A stretch of DNA of 42,472 bases from Oscillospiraceae bacterium (GCA_017516925.1 JAFXAQ010000010.1:1-42472), one strand, 5' to 3'; counted from the stretch's first letter, positions 28,568-37,059 are shown. Notes: a model not told the origin generated them from the sequence alone. Program-made: numbers and translations.

Positions 28568-29122
28568 ATGAAGACCTATACCATCGTTGCCGGGGTAAAC
28601 GGTTGCGGAAAAAGCAGCCTGACCGGTGTTTTGAGAACAGAAATTGATAATCTTGGGAAGATTATCAATGTGGATAAGATTACAGCGGCTTGTGGCGACA
28701 ACCTTCTGGAGGGTGGCAAAAAGGCGGTCACTCTAATCGAAGAGTGTCTGGAAAAAGAGATTTGCTTCACTCAGGAAACCACTCTGTCCGGAAGAAAGAC
28801 ATTGGACACCGTTAAGCGTGCTATCGCAAAGGATTACTACATTCGGCTTTACTATGTTGGATTGGACACGATGGAGGAAAGCTTGCTCCGCGTTGAAAAC
28901 CGGGTAAAAAGAGGCGGGCACAACATTGACACCGATACTGTGGAAAATTGCTTTTCCAAACGATTTGAGGATTTGCTGACAGTTTTGCCCCATTGTAACG
29001 AAGCTACTTTTTACGATAACGACAATGGCTTTGTTACAGTTGCCAAGTATAAGAACGGAGAGCTGCAGACCATTGGGGATAGTCCCAAGTGGCTATTGGA
29101 ATTGATTGAGAAAATGAAATGA
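28568..29122 (+). CDS. Zeta-toxin-like P-loop kinase
   Basis: The 184-residue protein begins with a P-loop (VAGVNGCGKSSL, Lys 15), followed by NVDKITAACGDN, FTQETTLSGRKTL and RLYYVGLDTMEESLLRVENRVKRGGHNID. The segment after the P-loop (Asp), the QETT strand and the RVxxRVKRGGH arginines are those of zeta-toxin-like proteins, which phosphorylate small molecules such as UDP-GlcNAc in toxin-antitoxin systems. Many such stand-alone chromosomal homologues have no known toxicity. No epsilon-type antitoxin gene is adjacent. GGAGG precedes the ATG. A bidirectional terminator separates it from the converging MDRL-family gene. Confidence 0.85.
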   Translation: MKTYTIVAGVNGCGKSSLTGVLRTEIDNLGKIINVDKITAACGDNLLEGGKKAVTLIEECLEKEICFTQETTLSGRKTLDTVKRAIAKDYYIRLYYVGLDTMEESLLRVENRVKRGGHNIDTDTVENCFSKRFEDLLTVLPHCNEATFYDNDNGFVTVAKYKNGELQTIGDSPKWLLELIEKMK

Positions 29123-29130
29123 TAAAAGGC

Positions 29131-29159
29131 AAACGGCATCGAATTTCGATGCCGTTTTT
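29131..29159. terminator. Bidirectional terminator
   Basis: AAACGGCATCGAA and TTCGATGCCGTTT are 13-bp complements, with A's to the left and T's to the right, between converging genes. Confidence 0.85.
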
Positions 29160-29634
29160 AACTATATTTGTTGACATATTTTTTGGCGATATTTCTAATC
29201 CAAGTACGCTTGTGTTTGGTGAAGGGTTGAATTTGAGCAACATAGTCAGGTGTTCCCATTTTATACAATGTATCGACAACGTGTCCGTCTATGTCATCAT
29301 CAGACAAGAATGGGGAAATAATGGGCGCATACTCTGCGTAACACTTTTTGCCCAAAAGCATAACAAAGCTTTGTCTGCCACGCTTGGCAAATGGGTTGGT
29401 GCAAATATCACAAATTCTCGTTATTTGGTCAATGTTTGGCTTTTTCTTTGCGGCAAGAATGAACTGCCTGATTTCTTCACCTTTATCCCATAAATCAAGT
29501 TCAAAACGATAATAATCGTGAACATCAGGTGCTTCAGGCATAAATGGCAAATCAGGTAAATTTTTATTTGGAATAAGTGCTTCGGCTTCGGATAATATTT
29601 CATCCAGTTGATTATCAAAAGTCAATCTATCCAT
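29158..29634 (-). CDS. Hypothetical MDRL-family protein
   Basis: The 158-residue soluble protein is unrecognised. The N-terminal part is acidic (DNQLDEILSEAEALIP), then comes a Pro-rich linker (LPDLPFMPEAPDVHDYY). The C-terminal helical region ends VDTLYKMGTPDYVAQIQPFTKHKRTWIRNIAKKYVNKYS, like one or two HEAT-type helix pairs. The first 14 residues match the gene remnant in cassette 3 (20014-20067), so this gene type has been cargo of the array, and this block is probably a cassette that lost its ends. AAGGAAG precedes the ATG. Confidence 0.75.
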   Translation of the reverse strand: MDRLTFDNQLDEILSEAEALIPNKNLPDLPFMPEAPDVHDYYRFELDLWDKGEEIRQFILAAKKKPNIDQITRICDICTNPFAKRGRQSFVMLLGKKCYAEYAPIISPFLSDDDIDGHVVDTLYKMGTPDYVAQIQPFTKHKRTWIRNIAKKYVNKYS

Positions 29635-29700
29635 TCATAAATACTTCCTTTGATAACATTCGTGATTGTGGTTCAATTTGGACGTAAGATCACGTGGTTA

Positions 29701-29728
29701 ATTATAACACAAAAAAGGACAAAAGCAA
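29701..29728 (-). promoter_or_regulatory. Possible promoter of the MDRL-family gene
   Basis: Minus strand: TTGCTT (29723-29728), 16 bases, TATAAT (29701-29706). It is not homologous to the cassette-end promoters. Confidence 0.5.
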
Positions 29729-29756
29729 GTATGGCAGAGACATACAAAAAGGACAC

Positions 29757-29785
29757 TTGCAATTAGAAATGGAATACAATATAAT
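29757..29785 (+). promoter_or_regulatory. Promoter of the AIM24-like gene
   Basis: TTGCAA (29757-29762), 17 bases, TATAAT (29780-29785), with AAAGGAG 16 bases further on. Confidence 0.8.
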
Positions 29786-29816
29786 GAAAATAGCCTAAAG
29801 AAAGGAGCAAAAAAAT

Positions 29817-30542
29817 ATGATTAAATACGAAATCGAAGGCGGCAATTTGCCTGTAGTTATCTGCTATCCCGAGGCGGGGCAGACCCTATGCACCGAAAGC
29901 GGCGCAATGAGCTGGATGTCACCCAATATGCAAATGAGCACCAATACCGGCGGCGGTATTAAGAAAATGCTGGGCAGAATGTTCTCCGGGGAATCCCTGT
30001 TTCTGAATGAGTATACTGTCCAGGGCGGTACCGGTATGATTGCCTTTGCATCCTCCTTCCCCGGCAGCATTATTCCGTACCAGGTGACCCCGGGCAATGG
30101 TATTATCGTGCAGAAACGCGGCTTTTTGGCAATGGAAAAAGGCTTGGAGTTATCGGTGTATTTCCAAAAGAAGCTGGGTAAGGGCCTCTTTGGCGGCGAA
30201 GGCTTTATTATGCAGAAGGTCACCGGAAACGGTATGATTTTTTTGGAGATTGACGGACATTGCAAGGAATATGAGCTGGCAGCGGGTCAGAGCATAGTGG
30301 TGGATACCGGCTATCTTGCGGCAATGAGCGAAAGCTGTACCATGGATGTGGAAATGGTCAGCGGTGCAAAGAACATCTTCCTGGGTGGCGAAGGCCTGTT
30401 CCACACCCGGGTTACCGGTCCCGGCAAGGTGTACATCCAGTCTATGCCCATTATCAATATGGCAGAGCGTCTTACACCGTACATCAAAGTCAATACCGGC
30501 AGCGATAATTCCGGCGGCATCAATATCAAACTGGGAGATTAA
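29817..30542 (+). CDS. AIM24 / TIGR00266 family protein
   Basis: The 241-residue soluble protein is built of repeated beta strands with Gly-rich turns (GAMSWMSPNMQMSTNTGGGIKKML, SLFLNEYT, TGMIAFASSFPGSIIP, GGEGFIMQKVTGNGMIFLEI, LGGEGLFHTRVTGPGKVYIQSMP). This is the TRAP-like beta-helical fold of the AIM24 family, common in bacteria and of unknown role; the name comes from a yeast mitochondrial protein. AAAGGAG precedes the ATG. It has base composition like the core genes and marks the return to ordinary chromosome after the array. Confidence 0.9.
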   Translation: MIKYEIEGGNLPVVICYPEAGQTLCTESGAMSWMSPNMQMSTNTGGGIKKMLGRMFSGESLFLNEYTVQGGTGMIAFASSFPGSIIPYQVTPGNGIIVQKRGFLAMEKGLELSVYFQKKLGKGLFGGEGFIMQKVTGNGMIFLEIDGHCKEYELAAGQSIVVDTGYLAAMSESCTMDVEMVSGAKNIFLGGEGLFHTRVTGPGKVYIQSMPIINMAERLTPYIKVNTGSDNSGGINIKLGD

Positions 30543-30545
30543 GTA

Positions 30546-30575
30546 AAAAGGCTTGAGCGTTTGCTCAAGCCTTTT
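30546..30575. terminator. Bidirectional terminator
   Basis: AAAAGGCTTGAGC and GCTCAAGCCTTTT form a 13-bp stem with loop GTTT, three bases after the AIM24 stop and overlapping the 3' end of the MATE gene. Confidence 0.85.
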
Positions 30576-31923
30576 CTGTTTGCCTGTCAAAGGTATGAAT
30601 CCAATCTGCCTTCAGCAGGTAGACAAGGAAGATGATACTGCTCAGAGACCAGGAAATGGGATATGCCCAGGACACGGTGGTCAGCTCGTTGACAAGCTTG
30701 ACCGCAATGGTGATATAGCTCACCCGGACGACACACCAGCAGGCAAGCATAATAAACATCGGCACTGTGGATTTGCCTGCGCCACGCAAAATGCTTGCCA
30801 CGCAGTGAGAAAAAGCCAGCAGAAAATAAAACAGACAAATGGTGCGCATATGCCTTACACCAAAGTCAATTGCTTCCTGGGTTTCGCAGAACAGACCAAT
30901 GAGCTGGGGCGAAATCAAATAAGAAATCCCACCCACAAGCTCCGCAATCAGGCAGCTGCAGGCAATGCCAAAGCCGATGCCTTTTTTTACCCGTCGGTGA
31001 TTGCCTGCGCCTAGGTTTTGTCCCACAAATGTAGACAGCGCCTGGGAGAAGCAGGTCACCGGCAAAAACACAAAGCCCTCCAGCTTGGAGTAGGAGCCAC
31101 AGCCTGCCATAGCTGCCTTGCCGAAGCTGTTTATGTTGGATTGGACCACCACGTTGGCAAAGGCAATCACGCTGTTTTGCACTCCGGAGGGAAAGCCGTA
31201 CCGGATAATTTCCAAAAGACTTTTTTTATCGAAGGCAACTTCTTTGAGCTTTACCTGATAGGGGGCGTCTACCCGCAGCAGGTGGATGCAGCACAGCAGC
31301 GCACTGACACCCTGAGAAATGGTGGTTGCCACGGCGGCAGAGCCCACATCCAGATGGAAAACACCGACAAACAGCACATCCAGACCGATGTTTACAAAGG
31401 TGGAAACAATCAGATAGTAAAGCGGATGCTTGCTGTCGCCCACAGCATGGAGAATGCCCACGAAAATGTTGTACATCACAATGAAGATGGCGCCGAAGAA
31501 GTAATACCGGAAATAGCTGATGGAACGGGGGAGGACTTCTGCGGGGGTTCCCATCCAGCGCAGGATGGTCGGTGTCAGCGCAACACCCAAAGCTGTCAGC
31601 ACCACACCGACTACCAAGCCAAAGGCGATGGAGGTGTGGATTGCCTTGCGCATAGAGGTGTACTGTCTGGCGCCAAAGTACCGGGCGATAATCACACCGG
31701 CGCCCATAGAAAGCCCCTGGAAGAAGCTGACCATCATAAAAATGAGGCTGCCGGAGGAACTGACCGCCGCCAAAGCGTCATCGCCGATAAAGTAGCCTAC
31801 GCACCAGGCATCAAAGGCATTATACAGCTGTTGGAACAAATTCCCCAAAAATACCGGCAAGGCAAACAGAAGCATAGACTTCCAGATAGAGCCCTCAGTC
31901 AGGGAATGGCGTTTGGTATGCAA
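30565..31923 (-). CDS. MATE family efflux transporter
   Basis: The 452-residue membrane protein of the MatE/NorM superfamily has about 12 helices in two similar halves. The first half starts LLFALPVFLGNLFQQLYNAFDAWCVGYFIGDDALAAVSSSG, the second ALSTFVGQNLGAGNHRRVKKG. Such proteins export cationic compounds with Na+ or H+. The frame begins at TTG 31923 with GGAGGGG eight bases upstream; no ATG fits better. It starts 35 bases after ribU without a terminator between them, so it may share the FMN-riboswitch transcript. Confidence 0.93.
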   Translation of the reverse strand: MHTKRHSLTEGSIWKSMLLFALPVFLGNLFQQLYNAFDAWCVGYFIGDDALAAVSSSGSLIFMMVSFFQGLSMGAGVIIARYFGARQYTSMRKAIHTSIAFGLVVGVVLTALGVALTPTILRWMGTPAEVLPRSISYFRYYFFGAIFIVMYNIFVGILHAVGDSKHPLYYLIVSTFVNIGLDVLFVGVFHLDVGSAAVATTISQGVSALLCCIHLLRVDAPYQVKLKEVAFDKKSLLEIIRYGFPSGVQNSVIAFANVVVQSNINSFGKAAMAGCGSYSKLEGFVFLPVTCFSQALSTFVGQNLGAGNHRRVKKGIGFGIACSCLIAELVGGISYLISPQLIGLFCETQEAIDFGVRHMRTICLFYFLLAFSHCVASILRGAGKSTVPMFIMLACWCVVRVSYITIAVKLVNELTTVSWAYPISWSLSSIIFLVYLLKADWIHTFDRQTEKA

Positions 31924-31958
31924 GGTTCGCCCCTCCTTTGTACGCTGGAATGGATGGA

Positions 31959-32501
31959 TTACTTTTTAATCAGGTGCACCGAAACGGTTTTGTAAACAAA
32001 AAAGGTAATCAGAGAATTGATACCTGCCTTGATAAGGTTAAAGGGTAAAAATACACTTAACAGCATTCCGTCCACCACGGAAACGGGTACGCCCATAAAA
32101 ATGGGGGTGATAAAGTGGTTGGCTGCCAGCATCACAAGCCCCATTGCCAGGGTACCGCAAATCAGGGAAATACCAGCCCCCAGCCGGGTGTGCTTGAATT
32201 TATAAATGGTGCCTGCGGTGATACACAGGGCGCTGGTGGAAATCACGTGCATCAAAAAGCCGTACAGACCGCTTTGGGCGCTGACCGTCAGCGCCTGCAC
32301 AGCGCTGGCGGCAATGGTCAGGAGCAGTCCTGCCACCGGTCCGTAGGTGAATGCGCCGATTAAAATGGGGATATCTGCCGGGTCGTACTCCAGAAATGCC
32401 GCCGTGGGAAACAGCGGGAAGTGCACCAGATACACCAATATGACGGATACCGCCACCAGCATAGCCATAACGGCCAGCTTTCTGACATTTTGTTTTTGCA
32501 T
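31959..32501 (-). CDS. ribU: Riboflavin ECF transporter substrate-binding subunit
   Basis: The 180-residue integral membrane S component has six hydrophobic helices. The RibU pattern is visible: LAVMAMLVAVSVILVYL, then LEYDPADIPILIGAFTYGPVAGLLLTIAASAVQAL and GFLMHVISTSALCITAGTIY. It binds riboflavin and couples to the shared energising module (EcfA/A'/T), not encoded here. ATG 32501 has GGAGG eight bases upstream. An FMN riboswitch with a terminator precedes it, so uptake is shut off when flavin is plentiful. This pairing makes the assignment firm. Confidence 0.95.
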   Translation of the reverse strand: MQKQNVRKLAVMAMLVAVSVILVYLVHFPLFPTAAFLEYDPADIPILIGAFTYGPVAGLLLTIAASAVQALTVSAQSGLYGFLMHVISTSALCITAGTIYKFKHTRLGAGISLICGTLAMGLVMLAANHFITPIFMGVPVSVVDGMLLSVFLPFNLIKAGINSLITFFVYKTVSVHLIKK

Positions 32502-32521
32502 AAGCTTTGCCTCCTGAATAA

Positions 32522-32552
32522 AAATACGCCTGAAGATATACTCCAGACGCAA
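32522..32552 (-). terminator. Riboswitch-controlled terminator of ribU
   Basis: Minus strand: GCGTCTGGAG, short loop, CTTCAGGCGT (with G-U pairs), then ATTTTTATT. It lies between the FMN aptamer and the ribU ribosome binding site. Confidence 0.75.
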
Positions 32553-32569
32553 AAAGCAAGCCTATGGTA

Positions 32570-32677
32570 TATCTTCTTTCATCCAGACTCTACTGTCGGT
32601 ATCGGAATTGCACCGATTCGTGCCGAAAGGCTCGCGGACTTTACCGCCGGTCGGGAATTACACCCTGCCCTGAAGAC
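32570..32677 (-). ncRNA. FMN riboswitch (RFN element)
   Basis: On the minus strand the conserved blocks appear in order: CAGGGCAGGGTG, ATTCCCGACCGGCGGT, AGTCCGCGAGC, a variable hairpin, GGTGCAATTCCGATACCGAC, AGTAGAGTCTGGATGAAAG and closing GAAGATA. This is the six-stem RFN aptamer. It senses flavin mononucleotide and controls ribU through the terminator downstream. Confidence 0.97.
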
Positions 32678-32683
32678 AGCTAA

Positions 32684-32712
32684 AGTTTAGCACATCCTGC
32701 CGCCCTTGTCAA
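32684..32712 (-). promoter_or_regulatory. Promoter of the FMN-riboswitch transcript
   Basis: Minus strand: TTGACA (32707-32712), 17 bases, TAAACT (32684-32689), a few bases before the aptamer begins. Confidence 0.85.
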
Positions 32713-32738
32713 GGTGAGCCGGATGTGCTAAAATAGGT

Positions 32739-33248
32739 TTATGTGGTTGCCGGTACGGTGGTTGCCGGTGTGGTTTCCGCAGGCAGTGCGGCTTCCTGCT
32801 TTTTGAAGCCCTGAACCACCCCTTTGGCAGAGGTGTCTGTAATGTCGCCGCCGATGATTTGGTTTTTATACACCAGAACCGTGGCGTACACCGGTTCGGT
32901 TGCGCCGGGGAAATTATTGACCTTGTAGACATAGCGCATAACAGTTTTGCCTGCATATTGGCTCAGGTCGTAGCCCTGACTTTTTTGCAGAGCGTTATAG
33001 CGTTCGTAGATTTTGGTCTGCTCGTTGGGAATTTTTACCTGACCGGATTCCGTAGGGGAGGCGCTGACCTCCCAGCCCATACTCTGCAAAAACTGCACCC
33101 GGCTGTCATTGTTGCTGACTGCCGGCGCACTGGTGGGGGCAGAGCTGTTACCTCCAAACAGCAGAACAATGGCAAGGATCACCCCTACAACTGCTGCCAG
33201 TATTACGGCGATTTTCTTTATGTCGACCTTTGCGGTCATTACCATCAT
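32739..33248 (-). CDS. DUF4830-like membrane-anchored protein
   Basis: The 169-residue protein has one N-terminal membrane helix (KIAVILAAVVGVILAIVLLFGG, residues 11-32), a short Ser/Pro/Ala linker and an exported domain (VQFLQSMGWEVSASPTESGQVKIPNEQTKIYERYNALQKSQGYDLSQYAGKTVMRYVYKV, then ATVLVYKNQIIGGDI). This matches the DUF4830 type of small extracytoplasmic domain seen in Clostridia; its function is unknown. It ends in a low-complexity Thr/Ala/Pro tail. AGGAGGG precedes ATG 33248. It is divergent from the pseudouridine synthase gene. Confidence 0.75.
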   Translation of the reverse strand: MMVMTAKVDIKKIAVILAAVVGVILAIVLLFGGNSSAPTSAPAVSNNDSRVQFLQSMGWEVSASPTESGQVKIPNEQTKIYERYNALQKSQGYDLSQYAGKTVMRYVYKVNNFPGATEPVYATVLVYKNQIIGGDITDTSAKGVVQGFKKQEAALPAETTPATTVPATT

Positions 33249-33315
33249 ATTCCATCCCTCCTGTAGGTTGTTGACGCTACAATATATTACGCAATTGAGA
33301 AAGGTAGAACCAAAG

Positions 33316-34011
33316 ATGATACGATTGGACAAATTCCTGTGCGACTGCGCTGTGGGCACCAGAAGTCAGGTGAAAAATATATTGAAGGCGGGGCGTGTCA
33401 CGGTGGACGGTGTGACGGAAAAGGACGGAAGCCGGAAAATTCAGCCGGGTCAGCCGGTATGCCTGGATGGAGAGGCGCTGTCACAGACCGGTACGGTGGT
33501 GGTTATGCTCAACAAGCCGGCAGGCTATGTGACAGCCACTGCTGATGAAAAGGAGCCGACGGTGATGGAGCTGCTCCCGGCGGATGTCCGCAAATGGGAT
33601 GTAAAGCCGGTGGGGCGTCTGGATAAGCAGACAGAAGGGCTTTTGCTGTTTACCAACGACGGAGATTTGCTGCACAGGCTGATTAGCCCCAAAAAGGAAA
33701 TTCCCAAGGTTTACTATGCCAAGCACCAAGGTACGGCAACCCGGGCGGATATTCAGGCTTTTGCGGAGGGGCTGACCCTGGGTGACGGAACGGTCTGCCT
33801 GCCGGCAAAGCTGGAAATTGTAGGGGAAGGGGAAAGCCTGATAACCGTTTGCGAAGGGAAATACCACCAGGTGCGCCGGATGATGGCGTCCCGCAATATG
33901 CACGTAGACTATTTGGAGCGTCGGGAGGAAGGGAAACTGGCTTTGGGGGACTTGCCCCGGGGTCAGGTGCGGATTTTGACGGAGGATGAGATAAATCTAT
34001 TGGAAAAATGA
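33316..34011 (+). CDS. rsuA: RsuA/RluB-type pseudouridine synthase
   Basis: The 231-residue protein has an N-terminal S4 RNA-binding domain (IRLDKFLCDCAVGTRSQVKNILKAGRVTVDG) and a catalytic domain with the motif VGRLDKQTEGLLLFTNDGDLLHRL, whose Asp (about residue 100) is the nucleophile. The C-terminal part has EGKYHQVRRMMASRNMHV. It isomerises a uridine in rRNA. The single length and VKPVGRLD form fit RsuA (16S position 516 type) better than RluB, but paralogues are hard to separate. ATG 33316 opens the S4 domain correctly; the longer frame upstream is not used. Confidence 0.92.
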   Translation: MIRLDKFLCDCAVGTRSQVKNILKAGRVTVDGVTEKDGSRKIQPGQPVCLDGEALSQTGTVVVMLNKPAGYVTATADEKEPTVMELLPADVRKWDVKPVGRLDKQTEGLLLFTNDGDLLHRLISPKKEIPKVYYAKHQGTATRADIQAFAEGLTLGDGTVCLPAKLEIVGEGESLITVCEGKYHQVRRMMASRNMHVDYLERREEGKLALGDLPRGQVRILTEDEINLLEK

Positions 34012-34128
34012 CCAATAAATTTGACGATTTTTCCTTCCAAAAAAGGAATGTTTTCCCCAAAAAAGTGGTTTTATCGGTATTTTGACTAAAAATAGACCTG
34101 CTTTTTTCAACAAAATGTCAAAAGCTAC

Positions 34129-34157
34129 TTGCAAAATGCGCAAAAAATGTATATAAT
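34129..34157 (+). promoter_or_regulatory. Promoter of the PucR/CdaR-type regulator
   Basis: TTGCAA (34129-34134), 17 bases, TATAAT (34152-34157). Confidence 0.85.
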
Positions 34158-34213
34158 AATCGTATAAATTTATTAGATGTGCTTTTGTGCAATTTTATGA
34201 GGGGGCTGGAAAA

Positions 34214-35302
34214 ATGTCCAATAGCGTTTTTCAAAGTGTAATTGTGCAGCTGGAATCTGTGACGGACCGGGCAATCGGTGTGATTGATACCGATGGCTAC
34301 GTGGTCTCCTGTACAGACGTAACCCTGTTGGGGGAGCGCTGGCCGGATGCGGCGCTGAAGGCAGCCGGAGCCGGTGGCAATACGGTGACCTTTGCCCAGA
34401 AGACCTTCCGGGGCATCATCGGCGGCACCAATGCGCTGGAGTATGCGATTTTCTGCGCCGGGGACGATGAGCAGGCCAGAGTGCACTGCAATCTGGCATA
34501 CATCAGCTTGAACAATGCCAAGGTTTTCTATGAGGAAAAGCATGACCGGGGCGCTTTTATCAAGAATATTATTATGGATAATATTCTGCCCGGTGATATT
34601 TACATCCGGGCCAAGGAGCTGCATTTTGCCACAGAAACATACCGGGCCGTATTTCTGGTGCGGCAGCTTGGACACAGCGATGTGTCCTCCGCAGATGTGC
34701 TTTCCGGTATGTTCCCGGATAAGCTGCAGGACTTTGTAATCAGCGTCAATGAGACGGATATTGCGGTGGTCAAGCAGCTCTCCAGCGAGCCCACCCAGGA
34801 GGACCTTTACAAGATTGCCAAGGAAATGGAGGATACCCTCCGTAACGAGCTGTTCATCAAGACGATTATCGGTATCGGTACGGTGGTCACCCATCTGCGG
34901 GAGCTGGCGGATGCCTATAAGGAAGCCCAGACTGCCATTGACGTAGGCAAGACCTTTGATACGGAGCGGAGCATTATCAATTACGAAAACCTGGGTGTCG
35001 GCAGATTGATTTACCAGCTGCCTACCACCCTGTGCGAGATTTTCCTGTCTGAAATTTTTAAGAAGAGCTCCATTGACGCATTGGACCAGGAAACGCTCTT
35101 TACAATCAATAAATTCTTTGAGAACAACCTGAATGTTTCGGAAACTTCCCGGAAGCTGTTTGTCCACCGTAACACCCTGGTGTACCGGCTGGAGAAAATC
35201 AAAAAGCTTACCGGTCTGGATTTGCGCCTGTTTGACCACGCCATTGTGTTTAAGGTCGCCTTGATGGTTCGCAAGTACCTGTCTTCCCGGGAAACCCGAT
35301 GA
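34214..35302 (+). CDS. PucR/CdaR-type helix-turn-helix regulator
   Basis: The 362-residue protein has an N-terminal sensor-like region (VTDRAIGVIDTDGYVVSCTD, as in the CdaR sugar-diacid recognition domain), a middle GGDEF-like region (FIKTIIGIGTVVTHLRELADAYKEAQTAIDVG) and a C-terminal HTH of the PucR/CdaR type (NLNVSETSRKLFVHRNTLVYRLEKIKKLTGLDLR). Ligand and targets cannot be read. ATG 34214 follows GAGGGGG; an earlier in-frame ATG at 34187 lacks a site. It is monocistronic, with its own promoter and a strong terminator, upstream of ftsEX. Confidence 0.88.
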   Translation: MSNSVFQSVIVQLESVTDRAIGVIDTDGYVVSCTDVTLLGERWPDAALKAAGAGGNTVTFAQKTFRGIIGGTNALEYAIFCAGDDEQARVHCNLAYISLNNAKVFYEEKHDRGAFIKNIIMDNILPGDIYIRAKELHFATETYRAVFLVRQLGHSDVSSADVLSGMFPDKLQDFVISVNETDIAVVKQLSSEPTQEDLYKIAKEMEDTLRNELFIKTIIGIGTVVTHLRELADAYKEAQTAIDVGKTFDTERSIINYENLGVGRLIYQLPTTLCEIFLSEIFKKSSIDALDQETLFTINKFFENNLNVSETSRKLFVHRNTLVYRLEKIKKLTGLDLRLFDHAIVFKVALMVRKYLSSRETR

Positions 35303-35314
35303 AGATGATTCCCA

Positions 35315-35352
35315 TTCGAACCGTACAAAAGCTGTACGGTTCGAATTTTTTT
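35315..35352 (+). terminator. Rho-independent terminator
   Basis: TTCGAACCGTACA and TGTACGGTTCGAA form a perfect 13-bp stem with loop AAAGC and seven T behind. Confidence 0.95.
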
Positions 35353-35419
35353 GCCGGGAATGTAAAAATTTCCTTCCATAATTTGGTCAAATTGCCAACA
35401 AATTTGTCTGTTTGAAATA

Positions 35420-35449
35420 TTGACAGATACATTTACAATATGTTACAAT
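35420..35449 (+). promoter_or_regulatory. Promoter of the ftsEX cluster
   Basis: TTGACA (35420-35425), 18 bases, TACAAT (35444-35449), 36 bases before the ftsE start. Confidence 0.75.
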
Positions 35450-35484
35450 TTGGTTACATACATAAAATGGAGTAAGATGCAGAT

Positions 35485-36174
35485 ATGATAGAATTTACCG
35501 ATGTGACCAAAGCCTATAGCGTAGGCAATCAGGCTTTGCGCGGCGTATCCCTGCAAATTGAAGATGGGGAATTTGCCTTTTTGGTGGGACCCTCCGGTTC
35601 CGGCAAGTCCACAGTGATTAAGCTGATTACCGGAGAGCTGAGACCTACCTCCGGCTCTGTCCACGTAAACGGCTACTCTCTGGAGCGTATCCGCAAGCGT
35701 GAAATCCCTTACCTGCGCCGTACCGTAGGCGTTGTTTTTCAGGATTTCCGCTTGATTGAAACCAAGACGGTTTATGAAAATGTGGCTTTTGCTATGCGAG
35801 TCATTGGCGCTCAGGAAAAGGAGATTCGGGAGCGTGTTCCCTATGTGCTGGAGCTGGTCGGCCTGGAAACCAAGAGCCGCCGCCACCCCAATGAGCTTTC
35901 CGGTGGCGAGCAGCAGCGTCTGGCCATTGCAAGAGCGCTGGTGAATAACCCCTCCACGATTATCGCAGACGAGCCCACCGGAAATCTGGACCCGGCCCGT
36001 TCTCTGGAAATTATGAGCCTGCTGCAGGAAATCAACAATCTGGGTACGACCATTCTGGTTGTTACCCACGAGCTGGATTTGGTGGAGCGCTTTGAGAAGC
36101 GTGTCATTGTATTGAATGAAGGTCTGATTGTCAGCGACGGAATGGACGGTTGTTACAGCTATGAAAATCAATAA
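35485..36174 (+). CDS. ftsE: Cell division ATP-binding protein FtsE
   Basis: The 229-residue ABC ATPase has Walker A GPSGSGKST at residues 35-43, the Q-loop in VFQDFRLI, the signature LSGGEQQR, and Walker B TIIADEPTGNLD followed by the H-loop VVTHE. With FtsX it forms a membrane complex that uses ATP to switch on peptidoglycan hydrolases at the division site. Here the hydrolase candidate (an M23 protein with coiled coil) is encoded two genes downstream. It overlaps ftsX by 14 bases. Confidence 0.97.
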   Translation: MIEFTDVTKAYSVGNQALRGVSLQIEDGEFAFLVGPSGSGKSTVIKLITGELRPTSGSVHVNGYSLERIRKREIPYLRRTVGVVFQDFRLIETKTVYENVAFAMRVIGAQEKEIRERVPYVLELVGLETKSRRHPNELSGGEQQRLAIARALVNNPSTIIADEPTGNLDPARSLEIMSLLQEINNLGTTILVVTHELDLVERFEKRVIVLNEGLIVSDGMDGCYSYENQ

Positions 36175-37048
36175 TTTTGGATACTTAATGAAAGAGGGCA
36201 TCCGGGGTATTTTCCTCCACGGCTTTATGTCCTTTGCAGCCGTGTGCGTCACGGTGGCATGTCTTTTGATTGTGGGTAGCTTCTCCATCCTGACCTACAA
36301 TGTGAACATTATGGTGGAGGACCTGAATAAAACAAACGAAATATTGGTTTACATCGATACAGCGCTTTCCGATGCGGAGGCCAAAAGTGTCGGTACACAG
36401 ATTAACCGGATTGAAAATGTGCAGAATGCGGTGTTTGTGTCCCGGGAGGAGGCGCTGGAGAAGTTTGTGGCGGACCATCAGGGGGATGACGCTTTTTCCG
36501 GTGTGGAGGCATCTGACCTGCGGCATCGTTTTGTGGTAACCTTGGCGGACAACGAGCTGATGGAGCAGACGGTGGCGACTTTGGAAGGCATTTCCGGTGT
36601 TGCCAATATCAACGCAGCCTTTGAGCTTGCCGAGGGCTTTACCACCCTGCAGAAAATGCTGCAGATTGCTTCTTTGGCGGTAATTACCATTTTGCTGGTG
36701 GTCAGCCTGCTGATTATCTCCAATACGGTTAAGCTTTCTATGTATGACCGCCGGGATGAAATCGCCATTATGAAAATGGTGGGCGCCACCAACGGCTTTA
36801 TCCGTTTGCCCTTCGTGGTGGAGGGCTTTACTCTGGGTATGCTGGGTGCGGCAATGGCATTCTTTTTGGAATGGCTTTTGTATAACGGTCTGATTGCTCG
36901 TCTGGAAGTGGTGGATAGCCTGAAGCTGTTCAGCTTTGTACCCTTCACAGAGCTTTTGTGGCCGATGATTGCAACCTTCGTAGCCACCGGACTGTTTGTA
37001 GGTGTTGTGGGCAGCTGGACTTCCATCCGGAAGTTTATGGATGTATAA
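36161..37048 (+). CDS. ftsX: Cell division protein FtsX
   Basis: The 295-residue membrane protein has the FtsX plan: a cytoplasmic start (NNFGYLMKEGIRGIFLHG), a first helix (FAAVCVTVACLLIVGSFSILTYNV), a large extracellular loop (residues about 50-170) that contacts the hydrolase, and three C-terminal helices (ASLAVITILLVVSLLIISNTVKLSMYDRRDEIAIMKMVGATNGFIRLPF and following). The DEIAIMKMVGA motif is the FtsE coupling region. ATG 36161 lies inside the end of ftsE. The next gene starts 11 bases after its stop. Confidence 0.97.
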   Translation: MKINNFGYLMKEGIRGIFLHGFMSFAAVCVTVACLLIVGSFSILTYNVNIMVEDLNKTNEILVYIDTALSDAEAKSVGTQINRIENVQNAVFVSREEALEKFVADHQGDDAFSGVEASDLRHRFVVTLADNELMEQTVATLEGISGVANINAAFELAEGFTTLQKMLQIASLAVITILLVVSLLIISNTVKLSMYDRRDEIAIMKMVGATNGFIRLPFVVEGFTLGMLGAAMAFFLEWLLYNGLIARLEVVDSLKLFSFVPFTELLWPMIATFVATGLFVGVVGSWTSIRKFMDV

Positions 37049-37059
37049 AAGGAGCGTTT

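Noticed and set aside
28568..29634. Zeta-like gene plus MDRL-family gene as a toxin-antitoxin pair.
   Set aside because: The genes converge and are separated by a bidirectional terminator, unlike co-transcribed toxin-antitoxin operons, and the second protein shows no antitoxin feature.
31018..31995. A 325-codon plus-strand frame across the MATE gene.
   Set aside because: Rich in His, Gln and Gly with no domain; the minus-strand frame is clearly a MATE transporter.
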